Positions 1 through 7,044 are shown, numbered from the stretch's first letter. The stretch is DNA of 10,413 nucleotides from Vulcanimicrobiota bacterium (GCA_003167055.1 PMUE01000281.1:1764-12176), one strand, 5' to 3'. Program-made: numbers and translations. Notes: generated by a model from the sequence alone, not told the origin.

Positions 1-1
1 G

Positions 2-385
2 CGTCGCGCGTACGACGAAGCGCGCGCGCACGCGAAGTCCCGCGAGCTTTTCGGCGCCCCGCTCGCGGCGCTGCAGCTCACCCAAGCCGCGATTGCCGAC
101 ATGGCCGTCGACATCGACGCGGCCGCGTTGCTGGTCTATCGCGCCGCGTGGACAAAAGACAACGGCGCTAAGCGCGTGACGCGCGAGGCGGCAATCGCCA
201 AACTCTACGCGACTGAAGCAGCGGGACGGATCGCGGATCGAGCCGTGCAGCTCTTTGGCGGGCGCGGCGTGACGCGCGGTGAGATCGTCGAGCGCATTTA
301 TCGCGACGTCCGCGCGCTTCGCATCTATGAAGGTGCGAGCGAAATTCAAAAACTCGTCATCGCGCGCGCGAGCTTGGAGGCGTAG
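2..385 (+). CDS. Acyl-CoA dehydrogenase, C-terminal part (5' end outside window)
   Basis: The frame is open from the first bases of the window, so the gene begins upstream; 127 residues are visible. They match the C-terminal helical domain of FAD-dependent acyl-CoA dehydrogenases: AYDEARAHAKSRELFG near the start (the usual R-x-x-FG segment), then QLFGGRGVTRGEIVERIYRD, and RIYEGASEIQ near the end. The Glu in YEGASEIQ is the position of the catalytic base in medium-chain-type family members. These enzymes oxidise acyl-CoA to 2-enoyl-CoA and pass electrons to ETF. The stop codon lies 3 bases before the aryl-CoA ligase gene, so the two are very likely co-transcribed, and the substrate may be an alicyclic or aromatic-derived acyl-CoA. 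The exact substrate cannot be read from this fragment. Family assignment is firm; the pathway role is inferred. Confidence 0.93.
   Translation, partial: RRAYDEARAHAKSRELFGAPLAALQLTQAAIADMAVDIDAAALLVYRAAWTKDNGAKRVTREAAIAKLYATEAAGRIADRAVQLFGGRGVTRGEIVERIYRDVRALRIYEGASEIQKLVIARASLEA
376..380 (+). promoter_or_regulatory. Shine-Dalgarno site GGAGG for the GTG start at 389
   Basis: GGAGG lies inside the end of the acyl-CoA dehydrogenase gene, 8 bases before GTG 389. It supports the non-ATG start of the ligase, which has no earlier in-frame start after the dehydrogenase stop. Confidence 0.7.
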
Positions 386-388
386 CCG

Positions 389-2014
389 GTGAGCGGCGCG
401 CACGTCGATCGTTTCGCCGAGGAGCATTTGCCGGCTCCCGCGCTGATGCCGGATCTGCGTTTCGATCTGGCCGGGTTGCACTACCCGGCGCGCATGAACG
501 CCGTTACCTATCTGGTTGACCGGCAACTCGAGAAGCGGCGCGGGAGCCGGCGCGCGATCGTTGCACCCGGCGGCAGCGATTGGACCTACGACGACTTACA
601 CCGTGCAATCAATCGCATTGCACACGTGCTCGTCGCAGACCTCGGCGTTGTGCCGGGAACGCGCGTGCTTCTGCGAGCGCCGAACACCCCGCTGTTGGCG
701 GCGTGTTGGCTCGCGGTCCTCAAGACGGGAGGCGTCGCGGTGGCCACAATGCCGCTTTATCGGGCCGGCGAGTTGCGCCACATCATCGAGAAGGCACGGG
801 TGAGCGTCGCGCTCTGCGATGCGCGCTTGCGCGAAGAGCTGGATGCAGCGTGCGCCGGCAACCCGAGCATCCGTGTGGTTAATTTCGCGAGCGAAGCGCC
901 GGACGCGCTCGAAGCGATGATGGACCGCGCGGCGGATCATTTCGACGTGGTGGAAACCGGTGCGGAAGAGGTAGCGTGTATCGCATTCACGTCGGGGACG
1001 ACGGGCTTGCCGAAAGCCGCGATGCATTTCCACCGGGACCTCATCGCGACGTGTGATACGTATGGGAAACACGTGTTGCAGGCGCGGCCCGACGACCTGT
1101 TCACCGGAAGCCCGCCGCTCGCGTTTACCTACGGGCTCGGCGCCACGCTGCTCTTCCCGCTCTACGCCGGGGCCGCGACGCTGCTGCTCGAGAAAGCCGG
1201 GCCCGAAGAGTTGTTACGCGCAATCGACGAATTTGGCGTGACCACGATGTTTACCGCGCCGATCGCGTATCGCGCGATGTGCGGATTGCTCGACCGCTAC
1301 GACGTTTCGACCTTGCAGACGTGCGTCTCCGCCGGCTGGACGCTGGCGAAGCCGGTGTTCGACGAGTGGCTCGCGCGAACCAAGCTACGCATTCTCGACG
1401 GCATCGGCAGCACCGAAATGCTGCACATCTTCATCGGTTCGCCGCGCGAGGAGACGCGCGCGGGCTCGACGGGTCGCGTTGTGCCCGGATATCTTGCAGA
1501 GATTCACGATGACGCCGGCGTCGCGCTTCCGGCCGGTGAGGCCGGGCGGCTGGCCGTGAAGGGCCCAACCGGATGCAAATATCTCGACGACGATGAACGC
1601 CAGCAAGCCTACGTGCAGCACGGCTGGAATTATCCCGGTGACGCGTATCGGGTCGACGCAGAGGGTTATTATTACTATGTCGCGCGGATCGACGATTTGA
1701 TCGTGTCGGCCGGCTACAATATTTCCGGGCCCGAAGTGGAGCAAGCACTGCTTGCGCATCAAGAAGTCCGCGAGGCGGCGGTGGTCGCCAAGCCCGATCC
1801 GGCGCACGGCACGCACATTGTCAAAGCCTACGTCGTGATGGCTGCGGCCGAGCTCCGCAATGACGCAAAAGCCGATGAGTTACGCGAGCACTGCAAGACG
1901 CTGATCGCGCCATTTAAGGCGCCACGCGAAATTGAATTTGTCGATGAATTGCCGCGCACGCAAACCGGCAAGGTCCAGCGCTTCAAATTGAGGCAACGTG
2001 CGGCTGCCGAATAG
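389..2014 (+). CDS. Benzoate/2-aminobenzoate-CoA ligase family enzyme
   Basis: This 541-residue ANL-superfamily adenylate-forming enzyme activates a carboxylic acid with ATP and CoA. Visible motifs are the P-loop FTSGTTGLPKA (about 200-210), GIGSTEMLHIF (339-349, the A5 motif in the form typical of benzoate-CoA ligases), GDAY (417-420), the hinge RIDDLIVSAGYNISGPE (433-449), and the C-terminal PRTQTGK with the catalytic Lys at about 528. The N-terminal HVDRFAEEHLPAP, the stretch YPARMN, and TGCKYL with YVQHGWN are features I associate with the 2-aminobenzoate-CoA ligase branch rather than true benzoate-CoA ligase; that rests on memory, not alignment. Length is normal for the family. The gene starts with GTG 3 bases after an acyl-CoA dehydrogenase and overlaps the next gene by 17 bases, indicating an operon. 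Substrate could be benzoate, anthranilate, salicylate or another aryl acid. Confidence 0.9.
   Translation: MSGAHVDRFAEEHLPAPALMPDLRFDLAGLHYPARMNAVTYLVDRQLEKRRGSRRAIVAPGGSDWTYDDLHRAINRIAHVLVADLGVVPGTRVLLRAPNTPLLAACWLAVLKTGGVAVATMPLYRAGELRHIIEKARVSVALCDARLREELDAACAGNPSIRVVNFASEAPDALEAMMDRAADHFDVVETGAEEVACIAFTSGTTGLPKAAMHFHRDLIATCDTYGKHVLQARPDDLFTGSPPLAFTYGLGATLLFPLYAGAATLLLEKAGPEELLRAIDEFGVTTMFTAPIAYRAMCGLLDRYDVSTLQTCVSAGWTLAKPVFDEWLARTKLRILDGIGSTEMLHIFIGSPREETRAGSTGRVVPGYLAEIHDDAGVALPAGEAGRLAVKGPTGCKYLDDDERQQAYVQHGWNYPGDAYRVDAEGYYYYVARIDDLIVSAGYNISGPEVEQALLAHQEVREAAVVAKPDPAHGTHIVKAYVVMAAAELRNDAKADELREHCKTLIAPFKAPREIEFVDELPRTQTGKVQRFKLRQRAAAE
1990..1993 (+). promoter_or_regulatory. Shine-Dalgarno GAGG for the GTG start at 1998
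   Basis: GAGG sits 4 bases before GTG 1998, inside the last codons of the ligase. It is the main reason for placing the M23 peptidase start here, giving a 17-base overlap between the two genes. Confidence 0.55.
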
Positions 2015-2705
2015 CCTGAAAATCCTGGTCTTGATCACGGCTGGATTCGGCTTTGTCGCTCTTTGGGCGCCGCCGATCGGAAGACCGGGGTTCTGGATTT
2101 CGCTGGCCGCGCTGATCGCTTTCGTGCTATGGCAGCGCTTCAACACCCAAGGCGCATCAAAGCGCTGGCTGGCGCGTGCGGCGGATCATCCGCTCGTGTT
2201 GCAGCCGCCGTTTGCCGATCGCTGGCGCGTGGAATCGGGCGGACCGGATCCGCGTCACAATCATCATCTCAGCCGCAGCGATCAATACTTTGCCTATGAC
2301 TTTGTGCGCGAAGGCGGCGATTCGTGGGACCAGCCGATCCTCGCACCGTGCGACGGCTTGATCGTACATATGGAGAACCGGCAGCCGGACGCGCCGCCGG
2401 GCGACGTTCAGCGCAACCGTGCGCGTCCGTTCGGCAACTACGTCTCGATCGAAACGCCGGGCGGCTTCGTCATTCTCGCGCATCTGCGACAGGGTTCGGT
2501 TCCGGTTCGCGTCGGCGAGAACGTTCACACCGGCGACGAGATTGGACGCTGCGGCAATTCGGGGACGACGCACCACGCGCATCTGCATGTGCACGCGCAG
2601 AACCAGCCGAGTCAGGTGGATTCGGCGCAAGCGATCCCGATCGCGTTTCTCGCTCGTGGTGCGTCCCAGCCGATGTTGCTCGAATACGGCGACGGCTTAG
2701 GCTAG
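1998..2705 (+). CDS. Membrane-anchored M23 (LytM-type) metallopeptidase
   Basis: The protein has 235 residues. Two hydrophobic segments (about 7-25 and 31-46) form an N-terminal membrane anchor, and the rest is an M23/peptidase_M23 zinc fold. Ligand candidates are H89 or H90 with D101 (in HHLSRSDQYFAYDF), then H195 and H197 in the HLH signature of THHAHLHVH; H162 in ILAHLRQGS is the usual extra active-site His. VGENVHTGDEIGRCGNSGTT is the typical Gly-rich strand before the HxH motif. Such enzymes usually cleave peptidoglycan peptide cross-links, but the longer H-to-D spacing here puts it in a variant branch whose substrate I cannot name. It is read from a GTG with GAGG upstream and overlaps the aryl-CoA ligase by 17 bases, an odd partner for a cell-wall enzyme. 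Its 3' end overlaps the convergent Rid gene by 9 bases. Confidence 0.87.
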   Translation: MRLPNSLKILVLITAGFGFVALWAPPIGRPGFWISLAALIAFVLWQRFNTQGASKRWLARAADHPLVLQPPFADRWRVESGGPDPRHNHHLSRSDQYFAYDFVREGGDSWDQPILAPCDGLIVHMENRQPDAPPGDVQRNRARPFGNYVSIETPGGFVILAHLRQGSVPVRVGENVHTGDEIGRCGNSGTTHHAHLHVHAQNQPSQVDSAQAIPIAFLARGASQPMLLEYGDGLG

Positions 2706-3086
2706 GACGGCGGTCGCCTCGATCTCGACCTTCGCGCGATCCTCGAGCAATGCGGCGACCTGCACGAGCGTCATCGCCGGGTAGTGCGATCCAAAAAGAT
2801 CGCGATAGATCGCTCCGAGCTCCGAAGCCGCAGCCGAATAGGCGCGCTTATCGACGATGTACCACGTCAGGCGGATCACGTCGCTCGGTGACCCGCCGGC
2901 TGCGCGCACAACCGCAAGCACATTGCGCAGCGCCTGCGCGGCTTGCTCGACGAGATAGTCCGATACGAACTCGCCGCGTTCATTCCAGCCTATTTGGCCC
3001 GCGACCGCGAGGACGCGCCCCTGCGCGATCATTCCGTTGCTGTAGCCGCGCGGTCGCGGCCAGCCGTCGGGTTGCACCGTGGTCAT
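2697..3086 (-). CDS. Rid (YjgF/YER057c/UK114) family protein lacking the catalytic Arg
   Basis: The protein has 129 residues, the normal length for a trimeric Rid protein. Recognisable are PRGYSNGMIAQGRVLAVAGQIGW (residues 12-34), ALRNVLAVVRAAGG, VIRLTWYIVDK and the C-terminal KVEIEATAVL. In archetypal RidA (2-iminobutanoate/2-iminopropanoate deaminase) the segment YPTRS carries the essential Arg105; here it reads YPAMT, so Met replaces that Arg, and classical imine deaminase activity should not be assumed. From memory, Rid proteins with HYPAMTLVQVAALLED occur in proteobacterial gene clusters for 2-aminobenzoyl-CoA or salicylyl-CoA breakdown, which fits the ligase and dehydrogenase nearby. 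The start chosen is ATG 3086: it aligns with family N-termini, has AAGGAG at 3097-3102, and its ATGA overlaps the upstream exporter stop. Longer upstream reading is an overlap artefact. Confidence 0.9.
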   Translation of the reverse strand: MTTVQPDGWPRPRGYSNGMIAQGRVLAVAGQIGWNERGEFVSDYLVEQAAQALRNVLAVVRAAGGSPSDVIRLTWYIVDKRAYSAAASELGAIYRDLFGSHYPAMTLVQVAALLEDRAKVEIEATAVLA

Positions 3087-4036
3087 GCGGCAGGTTCTCC
3101 TTGTTCGATGACGCTGGCGCGGCTCGAACGTCCCAGTGCGAATGCAAACAGCATACCGCCGAGACATACGATCGCGCCAACCAATTCGTAGGGAAGAAAC
3201 GCGGCGTGCAGGATCGGCACGCTCAAGATGCCGGTAAACACAGGCGTCAGAAACTGGATGATCGAGCCCTTCCCGGCGCCGAGTTTGTTAATACCCCAGA
3301 TCCACACCGGGTAGGTAAGGAGGATCGGGAAGAGCGTGGCGTAGATGATGCGCCACCACACGTCCCATCCAAGCGCGGCGAGATTGGTGTGGAGCAGTGC
3401 GGGAGCGCCGCCGGGGATGAGCATGATCGTACCGATCGTCAGCCCGATTGCGAGGAGTTCCAGCGGCTGGTAGCGCGCCATGAGCCGCGAACCAACGACG
3501 TTGTAGCCGGCGAACACCGCCGCGGACGCAAGAATCAGCATGTCCCCGATATGTACGATCGCGTTGCCGGAAAACGCGCCCTCGAAGATCGCGACGCCGA
3601 GCAAGGCGATGGCTGCGCCGACCCACCGGCCCGGGCGCACGTGTTCGTGCCCCGCGATCGCCACGATCGCGAGGGTGAAGATCGGAGAGGTCGCGCCGAG
3701 GAGTGCGGACGCAAACGGAGTCGTGTGCGCCAGCCCGGTCACCCATAGATATTGGTAGAAGCCGAAGCCGCAGGCGCCGCAAACCAGCAGCGCGGGAATA
3801 TCGCGGCGTTCGATGTGAATCCGTCCGCCGCTCACCCATACCAATAGGAACGCGAGCGGCGTCATGATCAGGAAACGCACGAAGGTAAAGGCGAGCGGGT
3901 TCATCTGCTCGATGGCTTGCTTCGCGACGATCATATTGAGCGCCCAAGCCAGCACGACATAGAGCAATGCACCGTAGATGAGCAGGCGGCGCGACACGAT
4001 TGCGCGCAAGCTTCGAGCGTTGATGAGCGAGTCCAT
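3083..4036 (-). CDS. EamA-family (DMT superfamily) transporter
   Basis: This 317-residue integral membrane protein has about ten hydrophobic segments arranged as two EamA repeats (about 20-152 and 163-302). Family marks are the first helix YGALLYVVLAWALNMIVAKQAI, then NPLAFTFVRFLI, YLWVTGLAHTTPFASALLGATSPIF, and GSIIQFLTPVFTGILSV in the second repeat, where a conserved Pro sits in the ninth helix. Members export or import small metabolites such as amino acids; the substrate is unknown. Start ATG 4036 places the first helix about 18 residues in, as usual, with GAGAAAAGG upstream. Its stop overlaps the Rid start in an ATGA, so the two proteins are probably made in step, and the transporter may move an intermediate or nitrogenous product connected with the Rid protein. 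The divergent hydrolase begins at the same CATG. Confidence 0.92.
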   Translation of the reverse strand: MDSLINARSLRAIVSRRLLIYGALLYVVLAWALNMIVAKQAIEQMNPLAFTFVRFLIMTPLAFLLVWVSGGRIHIERRDIPALLVCGACGFGFYQYLWVTGLAHTTPFASALLGATSPIFTLAIVAIAGHEHVRPGRWVGAAIALLGVAIFEGAFSGNAIVHIGDMLILASAAVFAGYNVVGSRLMARYQPLELLAIGLTIGTIMLIPGGAPALLHTNLAALGWDVWWRIIYATLFPILLTYPVWIWGINKLGAGKGSIIQFLTPVFTGILSVPILHAAFLPYELVGAIVCLGGMLFAFALGRSSRASVIEQGEPAA

Positions 4037-4805
4037 GCCTTTTCTCGAAAACGGTTCGATCCGCTTGTGTTGCGAGCAACGCGGCAGTGGACCGCGCCAC
4101 GTCCTGTTTGCGCACGGTTGGATCTCGTCGCGCCGCATGTGGTACGACGTGGCCGAGCGGCTCGATCCGGCCGACTTCACGCTGCATCTTCTCGATTTCC
4201 GCGGCTGCGGGCGTTCGGACCGGCCGCGTGACGCGCACGATCTGGAATCGTACGCCGGCGACCTGCGCACCGCGCTTGCGTCGATCGACGCGCCGGTGAC
4301 ATTGGTTGGACATTCGATGGGCGGAAAGCTGGCACAATACGTTGCGGCCGAGCAACCGACGAATCTGGAACGTTTGATTCTCGTAGCGCCCGGAAGCGCG
4401 CACGCGGCGCGGGTGTCGGAGCGTCATCGAGAGCTAACGCTCGAGACGTACGGATATCGCGAGCGCATCGAACGATTTCAGCGCTCGGCGATGCAACGCG
4501 AGGTCGATGCGGCGACGATGGAACGCATCGTCGACGACGCCCTAGTCGCGTCGTACGAGCATTGGATCGGGTGGTACGATCGGGGCCGCGTGAGCGACTT
4601 TGCGGATCGCCTGGCGGCTATCACGGTCCCGACGCTGGCGATTGCCGGCAGTAACGATCCGCTTACGCCGGCTTCGCGAGTGAAGCATGAAGTGACCAGC
4701 GCGATCCACGGCGCGCTCTTCGTGCAAGTGCGCGACGCGGGGCACAACCTTCCGATCGAAGCGCCGGAGGAGATCGCGCAAGCGATTCGCCGGTTCGTAA
4801 CCTAA
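4035..4805 (+). CDS. Alpha/beta-fold hydrolase
   Basis: The protein has 256 residues with the full catalytic set of the alpha/beta hydrolase fold: oxyanion loop HGW (27-29), LLDFRGCGRSDRP (52-64), nucleophile elbow GHSMGG with Ser94, acid Asp208 in AGSNDPLTP, and His237 in DAGHNLPIEAPEE. It has no signal peptide, so it is cytoplasmic. The sequence resembles the broad group of C-C bond hydrolases, enol-lactonases and carboxylesterases; a substrate cannot be assigned. An upstream in-frame ATG at 4023 (GAG at 4015-4017) would give MSES before the chosen start and is a real alternative; a start at 3978 would overlap the divergent exporter by 59 bases and is less likely. Its 3' end overlaps the convergent pilin-like gene by 4 bases. 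A role in ring-cleavage-type catabolism with the neighbouring aryl-CoA genes is possible but only inferred. Confidence 0.9.
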   Translation: MPFLENGSIRLCCEQRGSGPRHVLFAHGWISSRRMWYDVAERLDPADFTLHLLDFRGCGRSDRPRDAHDLESYAGDLRTALASIDAPVTLVGHSMGGKLAQYVAAEQPTNLERLILVAPGSAHAARVSERHRELTLETYGYRERIERFQRSAMQREVDAATMERIVDDALVASYEHWIGWYDRGRVSDFADRLAAITVPTLAIAGSNDPLTPASRVKHEVTSAIHGALFVQVRDAGHNLPIEAPEEIAQAIRRFVT

Positions 4806-5443
4806 GGCTCCCACGCCGGCACCGTCAAGGCGGGGTTCTCGACTGTCGGCTGCCACACGTTCCCCGGCGTCGTTCCGCCGCCGCCGCTCTGTCGATACTC
4901 GACGGCGATGAGCGTGTTGGGTGCGCCGGCATCGTCGGGCGTTCCGCCATCGAGCAATGCGCCGAGTGTTGCGTCGGTGCCGCCGACGATCGCCGCATAC
5001 GGCGGCGTGGCAAACGTGCGAAACGAGACGATAGCGCCGCGCGTCGCGAGTGTGGCCCCGCTCGCCGCGCTGACCACGCTCGTGATCGTGAAAGACGCTC
5101 GCGCTTCGCCGACCGCACTGTTGCCTTGCAAAACCACGGTGCACGGCGTCCCGGGACACGCACTTGACGCCGATGCCGTCGACGGCGTCGCCGTCGCGAT
5201 GGTGGTTTGCACGTTGATCTCGCAGCCGTTGGCGTCGGCAAAGGCGCAGGTGGCAATCGGCGCGGGTGCCGCACCGCTCGGCACTGAGACTTGCGCGGCA
5301 CGTACGCCGTTGACGAACGCGATGCGAGCCGCGTCGAGCGCGCGCTGACGGAGAGCGGCCTGCGCGAGCGATGCCGCGCCGTGCACGATGGTTTCGCCGA
5401 GCACGGCGAGGAGCGCGAGCAAAAACATCGTGCGTAAGAGCAC
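4802..5443 (-). CDS. Pilin-like or secreted protein with a single N-terminal membrane helix
   Basis: I do not recognise a family for this 213-residue protein. It has one hydrophobic helix (about 5-20, MFLLALLAVLGETIVHG) continuing into an Ala-rich amphipathic helix to about 50, the layout of pilin-type or pseudopilin-type proteins. A Ser/Thr/Ala/Gly-rich beta-like domain follows, with four cysteines (66, 74, 96, 101) that could form disulfides outside the cytoplasm, and a Gly-rich linker near 187-190. There is no clear prepilin peptidase site (no Gly before the helix), so it could be a PilX/PilW-like accessory protein or simply an anchored exported protein. It starts with GTG sharing one base with the stop of the upstream prepilin (TAGTG), without a convincing Shine-Dalgarno, implying coupled translation. 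ATG 5428 is an alternative start. Confidence 0.65.
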   Translation of the reverse strand: MLLRTMFLLALLAVLGETIVHGAASLAQAALRQRALDAARIAFVNGVRAAQVSVPSGAAPAPIATCAFADANGCEINVQTTIATATPSTASASSACPGTPCTVVLQGNSAVGEARASFTITSVVSAASGATLATRGAIVSFRTFATPPYAAIVGGTDATLGALLDGGTPDDAGAPNTLIAVEYRQSGGGGTTPGNVWQPTVENPALTVPAWEP

Positions 5444-5880
5444 TATTGCGGAGCGGTTCCGTTGCTCGCCGCCGGCACCAGCGAATCCGGAGGCGGCGCA
5501 GGCGCGGCAATCGTCTGGCTCAGCGTCGCGATCTTGGTCGCGTCGTTGTCGTCGGTTGCCGAAAGGACGATCGTCACCGATCCGCCTGCCGTTGTCGTGC
5601 TCGTGAGCGAGAGGTGTGCGGGAAGCGGTGAGCCGCTTGGGAGCGGAATCGTCGTCGCTACGGTCGTTGACGGCACGCTCGCGCCTTGGTATTTCATCAC
5701 ATCGACGGCGACGCGCATCTCGCGCGTGACCGTCGCTTCGAGCGCGCTTTCAATTGGATCTGGCCCGAAACGATGTTCTGCAGCGATCAGCCCGGCGCCC
5801 AGTGCGCCGACGGCGATCGCTATGATCGCAACGGCTACAACGATTTCGAGGAGGCTGTCGCCGCGTTCGAGGTTGCGCAC
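5443..5880 (-). CDS. Type IV prepilin-like protein (minor pilin / pseudopilin)
   Basis: From GTG 5880 the protein has 145 residues with a short leader MRNLERG, followed by DSLLEIVVAVAIIAIAVGAL. This is a class III prepilin signal: cleavage after Gly7, Glu at +5 of the mature protein, and a long hydrophobic helix. The +1 residue is Asp rather than the usual Phe or Met. The C-terminal part is Thr/Ser-rich and ends in a Pro/Ala-rich tail. It is probably a minor pilin or a GspI/PilV-like pseudopilin; no assembly ATPase, platform protein or prepilin peptidase is in the window. An upstream TTG at 5904 would lengthen the leader and overlap the acyltransferase by 23 bases; GTG 5880, one base after the acyltransferase stop, gives the more typical leader length. 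No Shine-Dalgarno is visible, so translation probably depends on the upstream gene. Confidence 0.82.
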   Translation of the reverse strand: MRNLERGDSLLEIVVAVAIIAIAVGALGAGLIAAEHRFGPDPIESALEATVTREMRVAVDVMKYQGASVPSTTVATTIPLPSGSPLPAHLSLTSTTTAGGSVTIVLSATDDNDATKIATLSQTIAAPAPPPDSLVPAASNGTAPQ

Positions 5881-5881
5881 A

Positions 5882-7021
5882 TCATGGTGAGTGCCCGCGC
5901 GCAAGCCAAAAGAGACGCGGCGGCCGTATCCGCAACAGCGGCCGCTCGAACAGATAGGTCACGAACGCCGCTTGCGCGATCGTGACGATGAACGCAAGGA
6001 TCGTGTAACGTAGCTGCCAGGCGGCATCGAAATGCGGATCCCCGACGTGGGGGGGAATGTAGTGCATGACCATCTCGCGCGCGACCAGTTGATGGTAAAG
6101 ATAGAGATTGTAGGAGATCAACGCGAGAAATCGCAGCGGCGCGTTTGCGAGCAACAGTTGGAAGAGCGCCGGTGCGCAAAGCGAACCGAGCGCGATTGCG
6201 CCGAACGCCAATCCGTAGAGCGCGCGGGTGTATATCTGCGGCGCGATTTGCCATTGTGGATCGGTGCGATGTTCGAACATGCCGATGAGCAGCACGCAGA
6301 GCAGCCAGACGCCGGCGACTGCCGCCATCGGCATGGCCGGTGAAATCTCCGGCGCGCGTAAGCGATGCCCGAAGCGCGCGAAGATCCACGCCGAGAACAT
6401 CCCGCACGCGAAGATGTCGAGGTAGCCGGGCAAGTTTTCGACCAAGAGCGGCATTTGAAGGCCGAAGCAGCACTGCGCCGCATGCACGCGCCAAACGAGC
6501 GCGATCGCGAGCATTGCAAGGGTCGTGAGAACAGCGCGGCGCGAGAAGCACCACCATACGAGTGGGAAAATCAGGTAGAACTCAACTTCGACCGCAAGCG
6601 TCCAGAGTACACCGTTGATCGAGCCGTAGGTCGATTGCCACCAGGTGTGGATGAAGAGCAGGTGCGTGATGATCTCTTGCCACGGTGCCGCACCGTTGCG
6701 GTTGAGGACCGCGTAACCGATCGCGTATGCGACCACGATCGAAAGCACGTACGACGGCACGATCTTGATGAAGCGGCGCCAGGCAAAGTGTCCCCATGTC
6801 GGCTGGGGCTCGCCCGCGAGTTGCGCTCGCACGAACGGGAACGTGATGACGAACCCGCTCAGAAAGAAGAAGAGATGGACGCCGATGAAGCCGGTTTCGG
6901 GAATGAACTGTAGCCACGGCGCGGGCGCGGGCAACCACGAAATCTCCCAGATGTGGTACCAGAGCACGAGCAGCACGGCGATGCCGCGCATCCCATCAAG
7001 GACGCCTAGTCTATCTTTCAA
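5882..7021 (-). CDS. Acyltransferase 3 (OafA/YrhL-type) membrane protein
   Basis: This 379-residue multi-pass protein of the acyltransferase-3 family transfers acyl groups (commonly acetyl) from the cytoplasm to sugars of envelope polymers or secreted glycans. Signatures seen: LDGMRGIAVLLVLWYH (8-23, with the conserved Arg12 and His23), GVHLFFFLSGFVIT (47-60), RRFIKIVPSYVLS (82-94), and LWTLAVEVEFYLIFPL (139-154, with conserved Glu145 and Glu147). About ten hydrophobic segments follow. It lacks a C-terminal SGNH domain, so it is the short form. The start is TTG 7021, preceded by AAAAGG. It is the first gene of a minus-strand run with two pilin-like genes, so its glycan substrate might lie on or near a surface structure, but that is inference. 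It is divergent from the membrane-protein operon across a 62-base spacer. Confidence 0.92.
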   Translation of the reverse strand: MKDRLGVLDGMRGIAVLLVLWYHIWEISWLPAPAPWLQFIPETGFIGVHLFFFLSGFVITFPFVRAQLAGEPQPTWGHFAWRRFIKIVPSYVLSIVVAYAIGYAVLNRNGAAPWQEIITHLLFIHTWWQSTYGSINGVLWTLAVEVEFYLIFPLVWWCFSRRAVLTTLAMLAIALVWRVHAAQCCFGLQMPLLVENLPGYLDIFACGMFSAWIFARFGHRLRAPEISPAMPMAAVAGVWLLCVLLIGMFEHRTDPQWQIAPQIYTRALYGLAFGAIALGSLCAPALFQLLLANAPLRFLALISYNLYLYHQLVAREMVMHYIPPHVGDPHFDAAWQLRYTILAFIVTIAQAAFVTYLFERPLLRIRPPRLFWLARGHSP

Positions 7022-7027
7022 TGTGGG

Positions 7028-7033
7028 CCTTTT
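7028..7033 (-). promoter_or_regulatory. Shine-Dalgarno AAAAGG for the TTG start at 7021
   Basis: On the minus strand AAAAGG ends 6 bases before TTG 7021. This supports the rare TTG start of the acyltransferase, which begins only ten codons before the first conserved motif and has no ATG upstream in frame. Confidence 0.55.
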
Positions 7034-7044
7034 GTTCTAAGGGG

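Noticed and set aside
2324..3748. A 474-codon plus-strand frame across the Rid and exporter genes
   Set aside because: Its product is Arg/Pro/Ala-rich with no recognisable motif, and it is antisense to two genes with clear family motifs; it is a GC-driven shadow frame.
3978..4034. Longer N-terminus for the hydrolase from ATG 3978
   Set aside because: It would overlap the divergent exporter by 59 bases and adds an Arg-rich stretch not expected before the first strand of the hydrolase fold.
3288..4427. A 379-codon minus-strand frame across the exporter and the hydrolase start
   Set aside because: It lies in another frame of the exporter, is highly Arg-rich and has no family motif; long stop-free shadows are expected at this GC content.
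5150..5200. Repetitive GCCGTCGACGG-like stretch in the pilin-like gene as a possible repeat array or site
   Set aside because: It is explained by Ala/Ser/Thr-rich coding sequence with GC-rich codons; there is no regular unit length or spacing.
5885..5904. TTG 5904 as the prepilin start
   Set aside because: It gives a longer leader and a 23-base overlap with the acyltransferase; GTG 5880 gives the compact charged leader usual for prepilins.
5835..6557. A 240-codon minus-strand frame overlapping the acyltransferase
   Set aside because: It is on the same strand in a different frame from a gene with firm acyltransferase-3 motifs; its composition is that of a shadow.
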